Shown here: piece after piece, positions 9,341 to 21,190 of the stretch
How the letters are laid out: each line of letters begins with the position of its first letter
How positions within the stretch are numbered: the stretch's first letter is position 1
Origin: Sinohyriopsis cumingii
Taxonomy: Eukaryota > Mollusca > Bivalvia > Unionida > Unionidae
Reading direction: 5' to 3'
DNA length: 64,000 bases
Assembly: GCA_028554795.2 (NCBI GenBank)
Contig: CM068835.1
Span: 61,163,219 to 61,227,218, forward strand
Position numbers and translations under genes: made by a program
Notes under the pieces: model-generated
Seen by the model: only the letters and a program-made list of their open reading frames with translations
Databases searched by the model: none
What the model was told of the DNA's origin: nothing

Positions 9341-9819
9341 CCTACCATTGGAAAATTTAACTTCGCTCAATTCCATTTCGTAGACACACCCATCTTTTAA
9401 TTTGTTTCCTGCCTGGGTCCAGGTGTCTTCACACTTTCTTGGCGCACCACAGGGTATCTGGCTAAAGAATGTCCCATTGGAAATATACCTGCTCTACAAT
9501 GGATTAAGTACCTTAGAAGCCAAATCGGAAATACAGAAACACGTAACTCATCCGGCCCACATGCTATGATTTACGCAAACTTCTGCCCTTCAGTTCATTA
9601 TAATGAATACGAAACATAAAGAAACCCTGGCAGTTATAATAATTTTGCAATTGAGTTGAATATATCAGTTGAAGTATTTACTTAACAAACCCGTCATGAA
9701 GTTAAATTACCCCTTGAGAGTCACCCCATTTGTTTTATATCTAGGTATCCTGTTACAGGGAAAACTATATATTTGCTTGATTCTGTTTTGAGATTATTAG
9801 GTACCCTCAAACACTAATG
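9341..9819. other. Unassigned AT-rich sequence
   Basis: No recognisable gene, repeat boundary or RNA gene was seen here. Confidence 0.4.
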
Positions 9820-11640
9820 AGTAACTATAGCCATTTGCTTAATTTTCACCAGGTTATTCAAGTTAAATTCCCTTCTCTAAAATGCATGTTTCTCCTGTAA
9901 ATCAAAATATACATCAGTTTTGTACATATTACGACCAGAAAGTCAACACATTTTTGTATTCAATCTCTATCACATGAAGTGCCAAATTTTTCCGTAGGGA
10001 GTTTGTAACATATGATCTTTATACGATGTTCTTTCAAATGTTTTTGCTTGCAGAACATACATATGAGATCAAAGTTCCGTCTGGTTATTAAAAGCTGTGT
10101 ATGTTTATCTCGATGTCTTAAATAAGGTTTCACAATTTGTTTCGTTTCTGTCTCCACGCAAACAGGAAATCTATACTTTATTATTTATTTGAGGTTTTAT
10201 TTATAAAGGTTGTTTGGATTGGAGAGATATATCGTAGAAGAGAAAGAAGGCAAAAGGGCAAGAGTGAATGCAGAAAATATAATGTTAAATCTACATCTAG
10301 TTTTAATCACCTGGTCATCTGCTCTCCACTACCCTAAAATAGATTGTCAGAAGGACATATCTAGTGGCCAATATGCCATAATCGCTATCGAATACGCCAT
10401 TTGGAGTGATGATTACCTATGCATATGTTGTCCACATTGCGAAGGATGTAAAGGAAGTAACGTAAAATGCATCTAAATCCCTAGGATACTAAACTTATTT
10501 CAAACTTTCCAATTATCTACTTTCAAATCTCTCATCCATCTGTAAATTACTAACCATTCCATTATAAACAAAATTACCATCACTACCAAAACTATATTCA
10601 AGTAGATTAGGACACAAACATATATGTTATGTTACGAGTATGTAGTATTAAAACTAGTAGCCAAAAACTGCGAAGATATAAAGTTTTGTAAAATTCACAT
10701 ATTTGATTTATTTCTCTAAAATACAAATTGAAAACTTAAAAATACGTTACAGTAAAGCAAATGAAATCTAAAATGCTAAATAATCAGTTCCAAATTTAAT
10801 AACAATAATATAAATAGTATCAAGAATAATTCTTTCCACCAGGGACTTTATAGTTAACATTATATATATGATATGTCTCTCTTGTTATTGTATGCGAGGG
10901 ATTTTGTGTAGAATCGAATATCAAACATGTGACTTGAAAATATCTTTCACGCTTTTGGAGCATGCGTTTGAAATTGAGGGAATCAGCTTAAACCGCAGAA
11001 TCACGCATCACATAAAAGAGCCGGGCATTATTACTTCCTCCTCATCTTGAGAGATTCGTATGTAATTTGGTTTCTTTTTTCTTTACTTCTCTTTTAATGA
11101 TCTGATTGTTACAAATCCAAAGAATATGCCATACTTTTTATTATTATTATCATCATAGGACTACGCAATTCGATTTCTTTTTTCATTATTTATGTCTCTT
11201 CTTTTTCTGTTTATTTTAATCGAAAGGAAAAATATATCTGAAAAATAATAATTTATTGTGCATACACCAACATGAACAGACATATAATTGTGGTGGGGTG
11301 GGGTTTAACATTTCTGGTTTTATCCCAGTTCTATATGTGTCTATCAATCTGTTTGTCGTGCCTTCAACTTTAATTTTTCATTCTTGAAATACATGCTGTT
11401 AAATGTACCATGCATAGAGTTTTATGACACAGTTCATATATTTCTTCCAACATCTTTGAAAAGAATGACTAAATATTACGTAGTGAAATATATACAACTC
11501 ATTTATATCTCAAACAACGAAGGACTGATTGTTACAAAATTTGTTTTGAAATATGTTTGTATAATTCTTCCTTTGTTCTAACACTATGGTTTTCCTTTTT
11601 CACGTTTGTCTTCTGAGCATAGCATTACTGAGATTAAAAG
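9820..11640. repeat. Repeat block D, uninterrupted copy
   Basis: 9820-10060 aligns well with 42730-42970 (shared TGAGTAACTATAGCCATTTG and TCTCCTGTAAATCAA). 10225-10480 aligns with 49040-49270, and 10690-11390 aligns in two pieces with 49500-49640 and 51800-52620. No protein function is evident. This copy shows the sequence without the insertion present in the 49-52.6 kb copy. Confidence 0.65.
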
Positions 11641-13196
11641 GTTGTCCCAACTGATAATCATTATAATTATAAACAGTTATATAAATAGTTTGGTTCTATG
11701 CTTAGCATGCACCACAGTCCCTTCTTTGACGTTTGTTGTACATCTGTGCTGACTTAGTTTCAGTAAAAATATTTGTGAAGATTAGCCATTTTATTAACAA
11801 GTTATAAGTTTTTTAAAAGTTCTAGCTAGAGTCAAATGAGATCACTGGTGTACCGATTGACATCCAATTCATTATTCGCATATGCCAATAGCCTGGAATA
11901 GTTTGGTGTGCTAACATTCTTGATGACTCTCAAGGAAATAATCCGAAATGTCTTTGAATGAATTCCCAGTAATTCCAAAATAGACACGTAGTACCAAAAT
12001 TTATGAAGACATTGTAATTAAAGTGAATAATTTAAATTAATAATCAAAACATCTCATCTGAACAAAATGATTTCAATAAGAGTGATGGTTAAGGTAGAAT
12101 TAACATAATTCTCAGGTAAACATCCCTTATAGGAAATATTAAGATGCAATTTTAGAAACAGAATAAAGGTCGAATAATGATTTCTAGATCATTGTAACTG
12201 TTACAATATCAAGTCCATTAGCAGTTCACCAATTAGGAATTAGGGCATCTTCAATAATTTGACGTGTCCAAAACAGCGAAGAGCCAAGAAATTGTTTTGT
12301 GGATTTGTCTATTCTTGTAAGTTTTTAAGACGCATTGCAAAATTTCAAAGTGTGTTCAGCACTGAAACACTGAAGTTTTCTTTGAATCTCTATATTAACC
12401 AGACACCTTGTGATATTTTTAGGAGTGGTCCAGAAATATTCACGAAACAGATATAAACGCATTTAAAAATGTAAAAATATCTCAAAGGGCACAGTTCAAA
12501 CTTTGGTCCTGGACGGTTGGAGTAGTATTGCGTTATTAAACATAAGAAACCACAAACGCAAACAAAAAACAAAACAAGTGATGAGCAAATTATTTGTGCA
12601 ATGATACGAGATGATAAATTGCTACAAATGTCTGTCTTGTTTAAACCAGATTAAACCAACTGAATCGTGTAGTACTCGCACTTCCTTACTATTGGAGGAG
12701 GAGGGAAGAAAGAGGTGGTAATGATGACGAAAGATGATTTAAAAGAAGAAACAAACGCCTTTTAGGCTAAAGGCTAAAATAAATATTTAACAAACATAGA
12801 TGTGTATTACCTATTAATGTTTATGACATACGACATTACTCTTTTTAAAGTTAAATGACAATTCGTAATAATCACATATTCTTAATAGTGTGCATATGAA
12901 TAATTACATATAACTGTCATAACATCTTGTGCAATACATACTTAATGAACCTATTTTGGTATTTTATCAGTTCACGATACAATTAAAATATTCGCTAAGT
13001 TTTGCATTGTAGAAAGTATTTACAGTTTATTTCCCAAGCAATGAATTCATCGGGGAAGATGAGCTGTTCCCTTTTTCACAGGATTTGCAGACATTTGTAG
13101 CTCAAATAACACCAGAAATATAGTTAGTGATGCGTTATGACTCATCAGCTCGGAGTTATAATAAACTTCACTTTAATATTGTTACTAATATCAATA
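11641..13196. other. Unassigned AT-rich sequence
   Basis: No gene, RNA gene or clear repeat was seen. The short open frames have random-looking composition. Confidence 0.4.
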
Positions 13197-13860
13197 TGAT
13201 GCATGTCCACTAAATAAATTAAAAAGAAGTGACACATTCGGGGCAATGGGAATTTCACATGCGCAAGCATTACACAGTCGGGACAATGGAAATTTTACAT
13301 GGACAAAAACGGCGCACGTGGGAATTTAATATCAGAATCGAACTGTTGCTTCTAACGGAAATTTAACATGGGGACTAAGGGTACTTTAACATGATTGTTG
13401 TTGTTGTTGTTGTAGAGTTTAACGCCATTTTCCAGCACATGATAGGTTATATATGGCGGCGATTATTAATTGTGGAGGAAGAACCCGGGAAATCCCCAGA
13501 AAGAACTATCGACCCTCAAGAACCTCCTGGCAAGCTTTCTCACATATCCACACTGGCCGATTCCGAGACTCGAACCAACGCAAACAGATGCGAGATGGCT
13601 GTGATCCGTAACGGAGAGCTCTTTAGACCACTCGGCCACTCGGTGTCCCACTTTGACATGGGAATTGCTATATGGTATTAACCGAAATTTGACATCAGAA
13701 TATCAGTATGGGACCTAAAGGGAATTTTACATGAGAATGCCTCTATGGCTCCTAGCGGTAATTTAAGTGTTTTCAAAACAATGACACGATTTTTTAAAGG
13801 GGAAATGCAATGTTTAAACAGTCCATAGGCTTAAAATGAAAAGTCTACGGTCACCTTTCC
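13197..13860. repeat. Repeat block E, copy 1, split by a SINE
   Basis: Aligns with 46231-46760. Shared phrases include GTCCACTAAATRAATTAAAA, GAACTGTTGCTYCTAACGGA and GTTTTCAAAA followed by an ACACGATT segment. It contains degenerate tandem units around GGGAATTTCACATG. A SINE interrupts it at 13394-13649. Its right edge abuts the truncated viral capsid-like gene at about 13860. Confidence 0.7.
13394..13649 (-). mobile_element. tRNA-derived SINE, type 1, with target-site duplication
   Basis: Read on the - strand it begins with a tRNA Leu/Ser-like head: box A GGCCGAGTGGTCTAAAG and box B GGTTCGAGTCTCGG. A body with CAAGCTTTCTCAC on the + strand follows, and the tail is CAA repeats. Flanks ACTTTAACATG (13383-13393) and ACTTTGACATG (13650-13660) form an 11-bp target duplication with one mismatch. 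Confidence 0.85.
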
Positions 13861-13868
13861 ACATTAGT

Positions 13869-14418
13869 TTATGTGTAGTAAATCCAAAATTGTAATTGCT
13901 GTTGGGGATATATGGCATCAAAAAAATCAGCAGCTGGTCTATCTTCCCCTCCAGGTGGTTGTTGGTCAACTGCAGTATTTCGTGCTACAAGTATATGACG
14001 AAATGGGTTGATATCAGGATGATCAGCGTTATCTTTGGTAAACTTCATTGACGGACCAGTTGATCTTGTACAATCGTCGGAGTATCTTGCTAACCCTACT
14101 ATTGCTGTGGCAACGTCAACGTCCTTTTGAATCGTCACGATGTTTTTTCCATCAATCATGTATGTGGCACTGTCAAATAATGTCATAATACCATTATTAA
14201 GAAAACCAATTATGGCATCCGTCCCATATCCTGTATTGGCAACAACATCTGTTACAAGCTCACCCTTTACCTCAATAAAAGCCGCAGCGGGTAGAAAATA
14301 TCTACTTGTATCATGGATCTACAACTCAATTCTTCCTCGTGCTTTGGGTAGACGTGCGTCATAAAAATGATACTGGTTTATCCATATCGAATGCTGTATC
14401 GGATGTACGTTTGAACAT
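13869..14418 (-). pseudogene. Truncated capsid-like protein of an invertebrate virus-like element
   Basis: Coding sequence starts at ATG 14418, shifts frame in a T-run near 14365, meets a TAG at 14319-14321 and then runs open to 13869. The pattern (SRYFLPAAAFIEVKGELV, then FLNNGIMTLFDSATYMIDGK, then IVGLARYSDD) follows the start of jelly-roll capsid-type proteins that recur unannotated in invertebrate genomes and Polinton-like elements: a polar strand with YxLP, an NN-LF segment, a tyrosine-rich strand and a YSDD box. The C-terminal part of the family is missing; the gene stops where repeat block E begins. The assignment comes from remembered family pattern, not a search. Confidence 0.5.
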
Positions 14419-14423
14419 CTTTA

Positions 14424-14864
14424 TTATACTGCTAATTTTTTAAATCTTGGTCGCCTAGACCTTCGGTAAACTCCGCTTCCTGAAATAAAACTAGTGTTTA
14501 TTTTTTCCTCTTTAGGTTCTCCTTGATTTACCAAAGCTGCTAGTTTTTGATTTGCGGCCTGATTTATTGTTTTACTGATATCCGCCGTCATAACTTTAGT
14601 GGATGGCAATTTTAGTGGTTGTAGTGGTTGTACAGTCTGAAGTCTGCGTAATAGTCGTGCTATTCTGTGTTTGATTGCTGTGAAGGTCTTATCAGCAGCA
14701 CTAGCAACTTCACGAATAACGTCGATAGCTTTCATTGATAATCGTTTTGCAATTGGTGCAGCTTTGGGAGTCATGATTCTAAATAATCCCTAAATAATAT
14801 TGCCGAATCCATCTCCGTAATACGCTCTGTAAACAGATAATCGCGAGTTTACTACTCTGACCAT
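14424..14864 (-). pseudogene. Small basic virion-type protein, one in-frame stop
   Basis: The frame starts at ATG 14864, reads 24 codons including YYGDGFGNII, meets TAG at 14790-14792 and continues in the same frame through ATG 14774 to 14424. The main part is Lys/Arg/Ala-rich with an amphipathic middle and ends in GSGVYRRSRRPRFKKLAV. Its position just before the capsid-like gene, small size and basic ends recall minor capsid or core proteins (adenovirus pVI/pX-like) of adintovirus-type elements. That role is inference. The single stop with otherwise intact coding sequence suggests fairly recent decay. Confidence 0.5.
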
Positions 14865-14928
14865 CCCGAGTCTGCGGTGACCATTGTGGTGTATGATCAT
14901 CTTATTTATGTGCTATTTATCTAATCAT

Positions 14929-15935
14929 TTAGTCACTGTAATCATCAACGAGTTCGTCAATAAGGTCCAGGTAAATGCTTATATCCACGATACCACCTGT
15001 GTACAATCGTCGACAAATATCAGCTGCTTCATTGATTAGTTCTGGAGAATTGTTACCGGCTCGTTTTCCTCATATGAGAACCTCTAGCCGTTGCAAGGCA
15101 TCGAGGATATTGTTAGGGCATGGCGTAAGACTACTTCCTCGAGTAATAAAACCACTTCCTGTAGGTGCATCTTGAAATAATCTTTCTTCATCTGGATAGT
15201 ACATTTCTTCTTGTTGCAGAGGTGGACGAAGTTGATAGGAAAGCTCTAGTTTATGAGGTTGTTGCTGTAAATTTTTGTTTATTCTTTTTCTTTTTGTTTC
15301 TGTTCTCGTTTTTGTTCCATTTCTTTCGTTTCTATTCCTTTTCTTGTTCTTGTTGTTCTTTTTCTTGTTCCTTTTGTTCTCTTAGTGTTTTATTGTAACT
15401 TAATTTTCTTTGTCTATATGATCAACATTTTGATTTATTCTAAACACCCAATCGTTCCATTTGTCACTATCTACTTTTGTTTTAGCGTATTTGGGTTTTA
15501 GAAGCTTATCTCTTGAATGTTAATATTTAGCAGCAAACTCATTAAACTTGGGTTTTCCCGTCTATTTGTCAATTTATGTTTTTGAATTTATTGTATACTC
15601 TCTTTAGTAAATTTTTCCCTAAAATAAATTCCCCTTTTTCCTTTCTTTGGTTTTTCACCAACAGCAGCTTCAAGTGTTTCTTCACCTTCATCTTCAACTT
15701 GAAGAAATGGTTGAGGTTGGGCTGCAGCTATCTTTGCAATAATTGTTATGTGCCTTCATCATATACAGCTTGACATTCTTGTCTTTCTTGTAGTTTTTCC
15801 TTAACAGCATCTCTCAGTAGTAGATATTAATTGCTTCTAGTCTCGCTCGAGCTAGACTTGCTATATTAGCTTCTCCTATTGTCATTATTGGATAGAACTT
15901 TTCTAATTGATAGAAGCAGTAACGGGGCGCTGTCT
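14929..15935 (-). pseudogene. Decayed gene with charged coiled-coil region, viral fragment
   Basis: Pieces of one protein-like reading are visible in shifting frames. Near 15930-15840: KFYPIMTIGEANIASLARAR. Near 15745-15610: an Ala/Pro/Glu-rich part containing QPFLQVEDEGEETLEAAVGE. Near 15390-15270: a Lys/Glu/Gln-rich run (EQKEQEKEQQEQ) that would form a coiled coil. From 15250 to 14929: MYYPDEERLFQDAPTGSGF and an acidic C-terminus, with a TGA at 15070-15072. At least three frame changes or stops break it. The family was not recognised. It lies upstream of, and on the same strand as, the basic protein and the capsid-like gene, so a structural role is likely. Confidence 0.4.
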
Positions 15936-16076
15936 CTTCACCCCCAGTCACCGCCGTGAGTTTGTTTTGCGATTTTCAGAAAGTTTTTTTTTGCGATTCA
16001 CGAGTGAGTCAATTAGAATTTTTGCGACTTTCAAGGAAGCCTTATTCTTTGATTTGACAGATAAGTCAGTTAGAGG

Positions 16077-16097
16077 CTGTTTACCCTCTCTGCTGCT
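16077..16097. repeat. Viral element terminus, right-end orientation
   Basis: Reverse complement reads AGCAGCAGAGAGGGTAAACAG. It matches the right copy's terminus at 60467-60487 in 19 of 21 positions and the left element's AGCAGCAGAGGGGG. It lies outside the capsid-side genes, as expected for the end of that element. The DNA between it and 15940 is non-coding with short T-run/GCGA repeats. Confidence 0.6.
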
Positions 16098-16559
16098 GCG
16101 TGAAAGGCAAATTTGTTGTCGCCATTCTACATTGTAAATATAGGAAGCAGACGACATATGTATGTTTCGTGCACACACCCCATTGCTGAAAATGGACTTG
16201 TCCAGGAACTGGAAATGGATCTCCAGCATGTCCGCCTATTATATTGAAAACTTCCGTTAAGCATGAAACGCGCAGAAGTTGACGGTGTTAAGGCCACTCT
16301 ACTGACAGTCAGGTTAGAAATTATAAATCAATGAATGAAGTAAATTCCTTGCATTTTTTATCAAATTAAAGTTTTCCATCATTGAAATCGGTAGGGGGTA
16401 CAAACTAACGGGAATGTATAGTCAGACTATACAGGCTTGATATACAAAACTGTACAAAGATGTTTATTTACCAAAAAAATAAACTAGTTGTGGGACCCAT
16501 CGGGCATAATTTCTGTATTACCAAAATTTGCAGTTATATATTATATAGTAAGACAATGT

Positions 16560-17109
16560 TACTGTTGAATCGGTATCCGTTAAACCATTTCTACGCATCG
16601 TTGTAACATGTTCCACTACACCTTCGGCTACACAATTTATTTGAAAATATCTTTGGCTAGAGATCAATAACACTGGATTTATCATTCAGCGGATATATTA
16701 TATAAATAACTGATGTCACAGGATACTCTCTTTCATAATACGGTTTGTCAATACCAGTCAACATTCCTGGTTTGGAATTTTTATTTAGCGTAACAATATA
16801 TCGTCTTATCCCACACTAAATATTACTATGAAAAATATATTTGATTATCGAGAGAAGTAATAATCGTCGCCACTCGTTGGTCATTCATTGTAGCATCAAT
16901 AACACCGTTTGTGACGTGCATAATTCTGAATATTGACCACACATGCGATGTGACAACACTGCGAAATTCTTTCTTTTCGTCATGAATTATTTTAAACAAA
17001 GTTTCCATAGCATCAACAAGAGCTCGACTCCGCAAGTCAGGGTTCTTCTATCGGGATCGAATCTATATTTAGAAGGATCAATTACAGCTAATCTCTCACA
17101 TTCTGCCAT
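16560..17109 (-). pseudogene. N-terminal fragment of a polymerase-helicase gene
   Basis: Starts at ATG 17109 (MAECERLAVIDPSKYRFDPD) and aligns through several frame changes with the left gene from its start at 262. Recognisable blocks are GVIDATMNDQR near 16885, SKPGMLTGIDKPYYEREYP near 16745 and NCVAE near 16645. Homology ends near 16560, so only the first 130 or so residues of the long protein survive. It lies outside the terminal motif at 16077-16097, so it belongs to another insertion than the capsid-side fragment. Its value is that it fixes the true start of the left gene. Confidence 0.75.
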
Positions 17110-17193
17110 ATTATATGTGACAAATATATATGTATGTATAATGATTCAAACATTGAATAAGTGTAAACAAGGAATAAGTGTATATGGTTTAAG

Positions 17194-17445
17194 ATGGGTT
17201 CCACAATTCCTTGTAACAAAGCTTGCGTAAACGCATTCTGTGGACAACTCTTAGAAGGAATACGAAGAGGGAGTTTAGATGTTAGGGTTAGAGGAGAAAC
17301 GCAGTTGTATGTGCAATATGGTGATAAAAATTCAGTGAACTGAAAAGATATTATGATAAAATATAACACCGAAAATAATGACAAGGTCATACAAAATGCT
17401 GAAGATTATCTCGCCAGATTTTCAAAGAAATATTTAGACAAATAA
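17194..17445 (+). pseudogene. Unidentified small protein upstream of the polymerase fragment
   Basis: Frame from ATG 17194, with a TGA at 17341-17343, continuing in frame to TAA 17443-17445. It contains FCGQLLEGIRRGSLDVRVRG and VQYGDK, then a Lys-rich C-terminal half. The first part reads like a conserved protein, but I do not recognise the family. It diverges from the polymerase start at 17109, so it may be an element gene that lies outside the window in the left copy. A short frame at 17460-17543 may be a further remnant. Confidence 0.35.
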
Positions 17446-17549
17446 TATTATTATAGAAAATGGAGCAAATTGAGTTTATGAAACAGCCTATCATCATTGA
17501 TTACGAGGCATCTTGTCATGATGTAATCGGGAACTACGACTAAAAGAAC

Positions 17550-19400
17550 AGTTGGCAATGTCACTAAAACTAGTTATCTCATAATCCATACTAAGGGGAA
17601 TAAACATTATTTTTCTCATTAATATTTATACAAGTGTTTTTACGGATTAATCTAAAGGGGTCTTGTGATTGATCATTTCAAATGCAGGAAACTCGATAAT
17701 TCCTTGGATGATTTACGAGCTATCACACTAAGTGAGAATTATGCATGTGATTTTACTGGTAAATACAAAACAGTTCATTTGCTTTATACAGAAATTGCAG
17801 ACTTACATTAAATAGTAAACAGTTCATATTAAGCTGACAAACAAACTCTTGCCCATTCAGCAGCATGTGTTTTGATTGACCATTAACTCTTTCCGGAGTA
17901 AGGTAGCATCTATTTTTGCCCAATTCCGCATGCTATCATTTGATGATAAAACATACGAATTGGCAAAGAAATCTTGACACCAAGATTTTACGAACAGAGC
18001 AATAACAATTGACTTTCGACATGGACAGCTGTGATATAAAATACCAATTAAATCTTTTAAAATTAGATATCTGGCTGCCAAGTTAATTGAATGTGAAGCA
18101 TTTCACAAAGCTGTTTATTAACACATTAACCCCTGGCGAAGAGTTAACGTGGCTGGAAGTAGTAGCCTACTACCGAACTCTGAAGTGTCATGCATGATAA
18201 ACTAAAGTGGTGGCAATATAGAAAGGTAGACAGATGTAGCTCTACAATGATACCAAATATTCTGGATTTTCTATTTGTACTACAAAATACAGAGGGAAAA
18301 ACCCCATTTTTTGGACCCAATTTTTTTTCTACCCAAAATTGGCCCATGGTCGGAATCCGATTTTGTGACCGGATTTTAGACCTTTTGGTCTCAGATCTAA
18401 GGCGAACCTTTCCAAAAAGTATGATAAGATGGGCATTTGGAATAAAGCGTGGTCTCATACAAAAATAATGGGTCCGTATAGAAAAAAGAACTCCAACTTT
18501 TATCCTTCCTCTCATGCGAGAGCCACATAGCCAATGAAAAATGGTATTTTCGGATGTATTCAGAAATAGTCTTCAAAATGTGTTTCCTACTCGAATGTCA
18601 GGAGAAAACAACAAAATCTTCCATGGGGTTAATGTCATAAACGTTTTAATTTGTTCACATGTTTTTTTACGTTCAGTCTAGCCTCATGCCATTGGTGACC
18701 TCAGCAAGCTGATAGTTGTTTTAGGCATACCAGGCATGTACAAAACCCTCACAACAAGTGTACAGCCAAGGACTAGTGTTGACGATGAATATCACAATGA
18801 ATATGACATTGAATTGTTAGTAACACATGTTTATTGACAATGAGATGCAGATCAAACTAGGACTAATTTTTATGTTATTTATGTTTACTAACAGGATGTG
18901 ACACATGCATTTTCTAACAATGTGGCACATATTCAAATTCATTAATTTGTCATATACACGCAGAATACTTAATGCCTTATTGATAGGCTACACAAATGCA
19001 ATGTGTAAATATTAAAGTGTATTGCATTGTAGTTTTGTTTTTATTTGACGAAACATTCCAGTGTTTATTTTCTCCTAGTGTAAATCCTAATTACTGACAA
19101 CTGATCAACTCTTAAAAATTTCACATGCATGCGAAATTTGAATTTTTTCCTACCCTCCCCGACCCCAAATACTCATCTCGATGTGTGCGTTTGTGAAATA
19201 TCACTGTAGTCCAGAGGATGTCGATATACATGGGATGTATTGTAGTTGATACATGCAATGGAGATGTCCATGTAATCATTATGACTGATTTTTGTCTCAA
19301 AATTTTGAGATCTAATCAGCATTTTCAATTAAAGGGTTATTTCATTAAGTTTTATAGTATGCTAGTTAACCAAAATTAAAGCCAAGCTTCATGTGGCCTA
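17550..19400. other. Unassigned sequence
   Basis: No feature could be supported. An open frame at 18144-18515 on the - strand has no recognised motif, and its opposite strand is also open. Confidence 0.4.
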
Positions 19401-21190
19401 TACAGGAAAGAAGTTGATATTTTCGACATGGAGCTTTCAGCTGTCAAGATCCATATGAGATCATTAAAACAGATCAAAGCTTCCACAGGATCAGCATCTG
19501 TTTCCAATATTTCAGTGTTTTTGATGAAAGCATCTTCCAACATGGCATTCTTCCTAAATACAGAATTGTTAGGTCAATAACATTATGTAATGTCAAGTTG
19601 GTTCTAAAGGAAAATGATGTTGATATGATATCTAATGTCTGCCACAGTGATGAAAATGTTTTTTTGTTTTTTTTTTATAGCTATTCCTCCTGAATGAATT
19701 GTCATATGAACATGGTTTGTTTCACCTAAAACATAGAGTATAGTTAATCTGACATTCAATAGGGCCAGAATGGCAGCCATCTTGAAAATCTTCTTCCTTC
19801 TCCTACTGGACAGAAGGACATATTGACACAGAAGACTTCTTGTGATGTCTAGTTGGTTCTAAATAGAAATGTACTTAGTCACAAGTCTAATGACTAGGTC
19901 AGCAAGCATATTGTAAAATCATATATATAATGTCACAACCCCTCTGTGTACTATAAATAATACTATGCATCTGCTACAATATTATAAAAAGATCTGCAGA
20001 AGGTGTGTATTAAAATATAAGGACTCAAAGCCCTCATTCAGTGTCTCTGACATTCTAGATTCATGGAGCAACTAACAATTTTGTGAAATATAAAATATCA
20101 GTTCAGATAATCTCATGGAATAAATCTTCAGTTTCAATTTGAATGTAAAGCTTCTGTTCAGTTTGATTTTGACACAATAATGGCCATGTTAACAAATAGC
20201 CACTTTACATTTAATTCATCACATGAAGGTTAATGACCTATGTTGAGAGTCTCTGTTCAGTACATTGGTCCTGGTACTCATCTGCTATTGATTTCTTGTC
20301 TTTATTCCTTCTGTCGTATTCTCCCAACTCATTCCGCCTCATTTACTCGATGTCACTATGTACACCCATGAATCTATCAGTGCTGTTTCGCATGAGTTTC
20401 TTGGGAAGCTCTCATTGCCATCTCTCACAAGGAACCATGGCAGTCTCTCAGTTAAATCCCTTGCGAGCACTGTGGGTATCTCACAGTGCCATCTCACATG
20501 GCACCCTGGGAGCTTCCTGACGAAAAAAAGGGATGTACACTCTTGTCTCCCTACCCTAGTCCTTAGAATTTTACCAATCTCTCATGGACCTTCCATTAGA
20601 CTAGTGGGGACACTTTTACCAGGCTCTAAGCACTTAATAATTCCACTTATACATTCTTTGATCTCTAAGTATGAATAATGTCATTTAATACATTTTTGAA
20701 ACACACTCACACATCTAAACGTTGATCTACTCAGACACAGGAATCTACCCATCCCTACTAGGTAATCAATTTTATTGCATGTACCCTACAGAATGAAAGA
20801 TATAGATACAAATGCATATAAATCCAACTCAGTTTAATTACGCATAGTTCTCAATCTACGTTCTGATAAATAGAAGTACACATCAGAATTCAATCTATTA
20901 AATTCATCTATATAATTCAGTATTCTAATAAATGTACTATGTAACAAAATCAAAGACAATTATTCAGCCAAGATCTTGTCTTATCTTTCGAAACTTGTTT
21001 TACTTAGTTCAAATTCGTTTCTTTTTATGAGTTAAGTCTCAGAGTGAATTCAGCTAAAACTTCCTGTTCAAAAGCTTTCTGCTGTACCCCTTATAATATG
21101 TTTCTCCGCTGCAGGAGCTAACTGCGCACTAACGTCTCTGTGTGTGTTTATAATTAATAATTACACATTTATCCTGCCTAAATGATAAGC
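19400..21190. repeat. Repeat family R, second locus
   Basis: Aligns with 6.4-9.34 kb. The short block recurs at about 19592-19710 and the long unit from about 19800 to 21190, with shared phrases such as CTTGTGATGTCTAGTTGGTT and TTAATAATTACACATTT. Its right end abuts the 3' end of the LINE. No coding sequence is conserved. Confidence 0.75.

Noticed and set aside
15165..15398. Phe/Leu-rich + strand frame resembling a membrane protein
   Set aside because: It is the antisense of the Lys/Glu/Gln-rich coding region of the decayed viral gene.
18144..18515. 123-codon - strand open frame
   Set aside because: The opposite strand is open over the same span (18190-18468), and no motif or family is recognisable.
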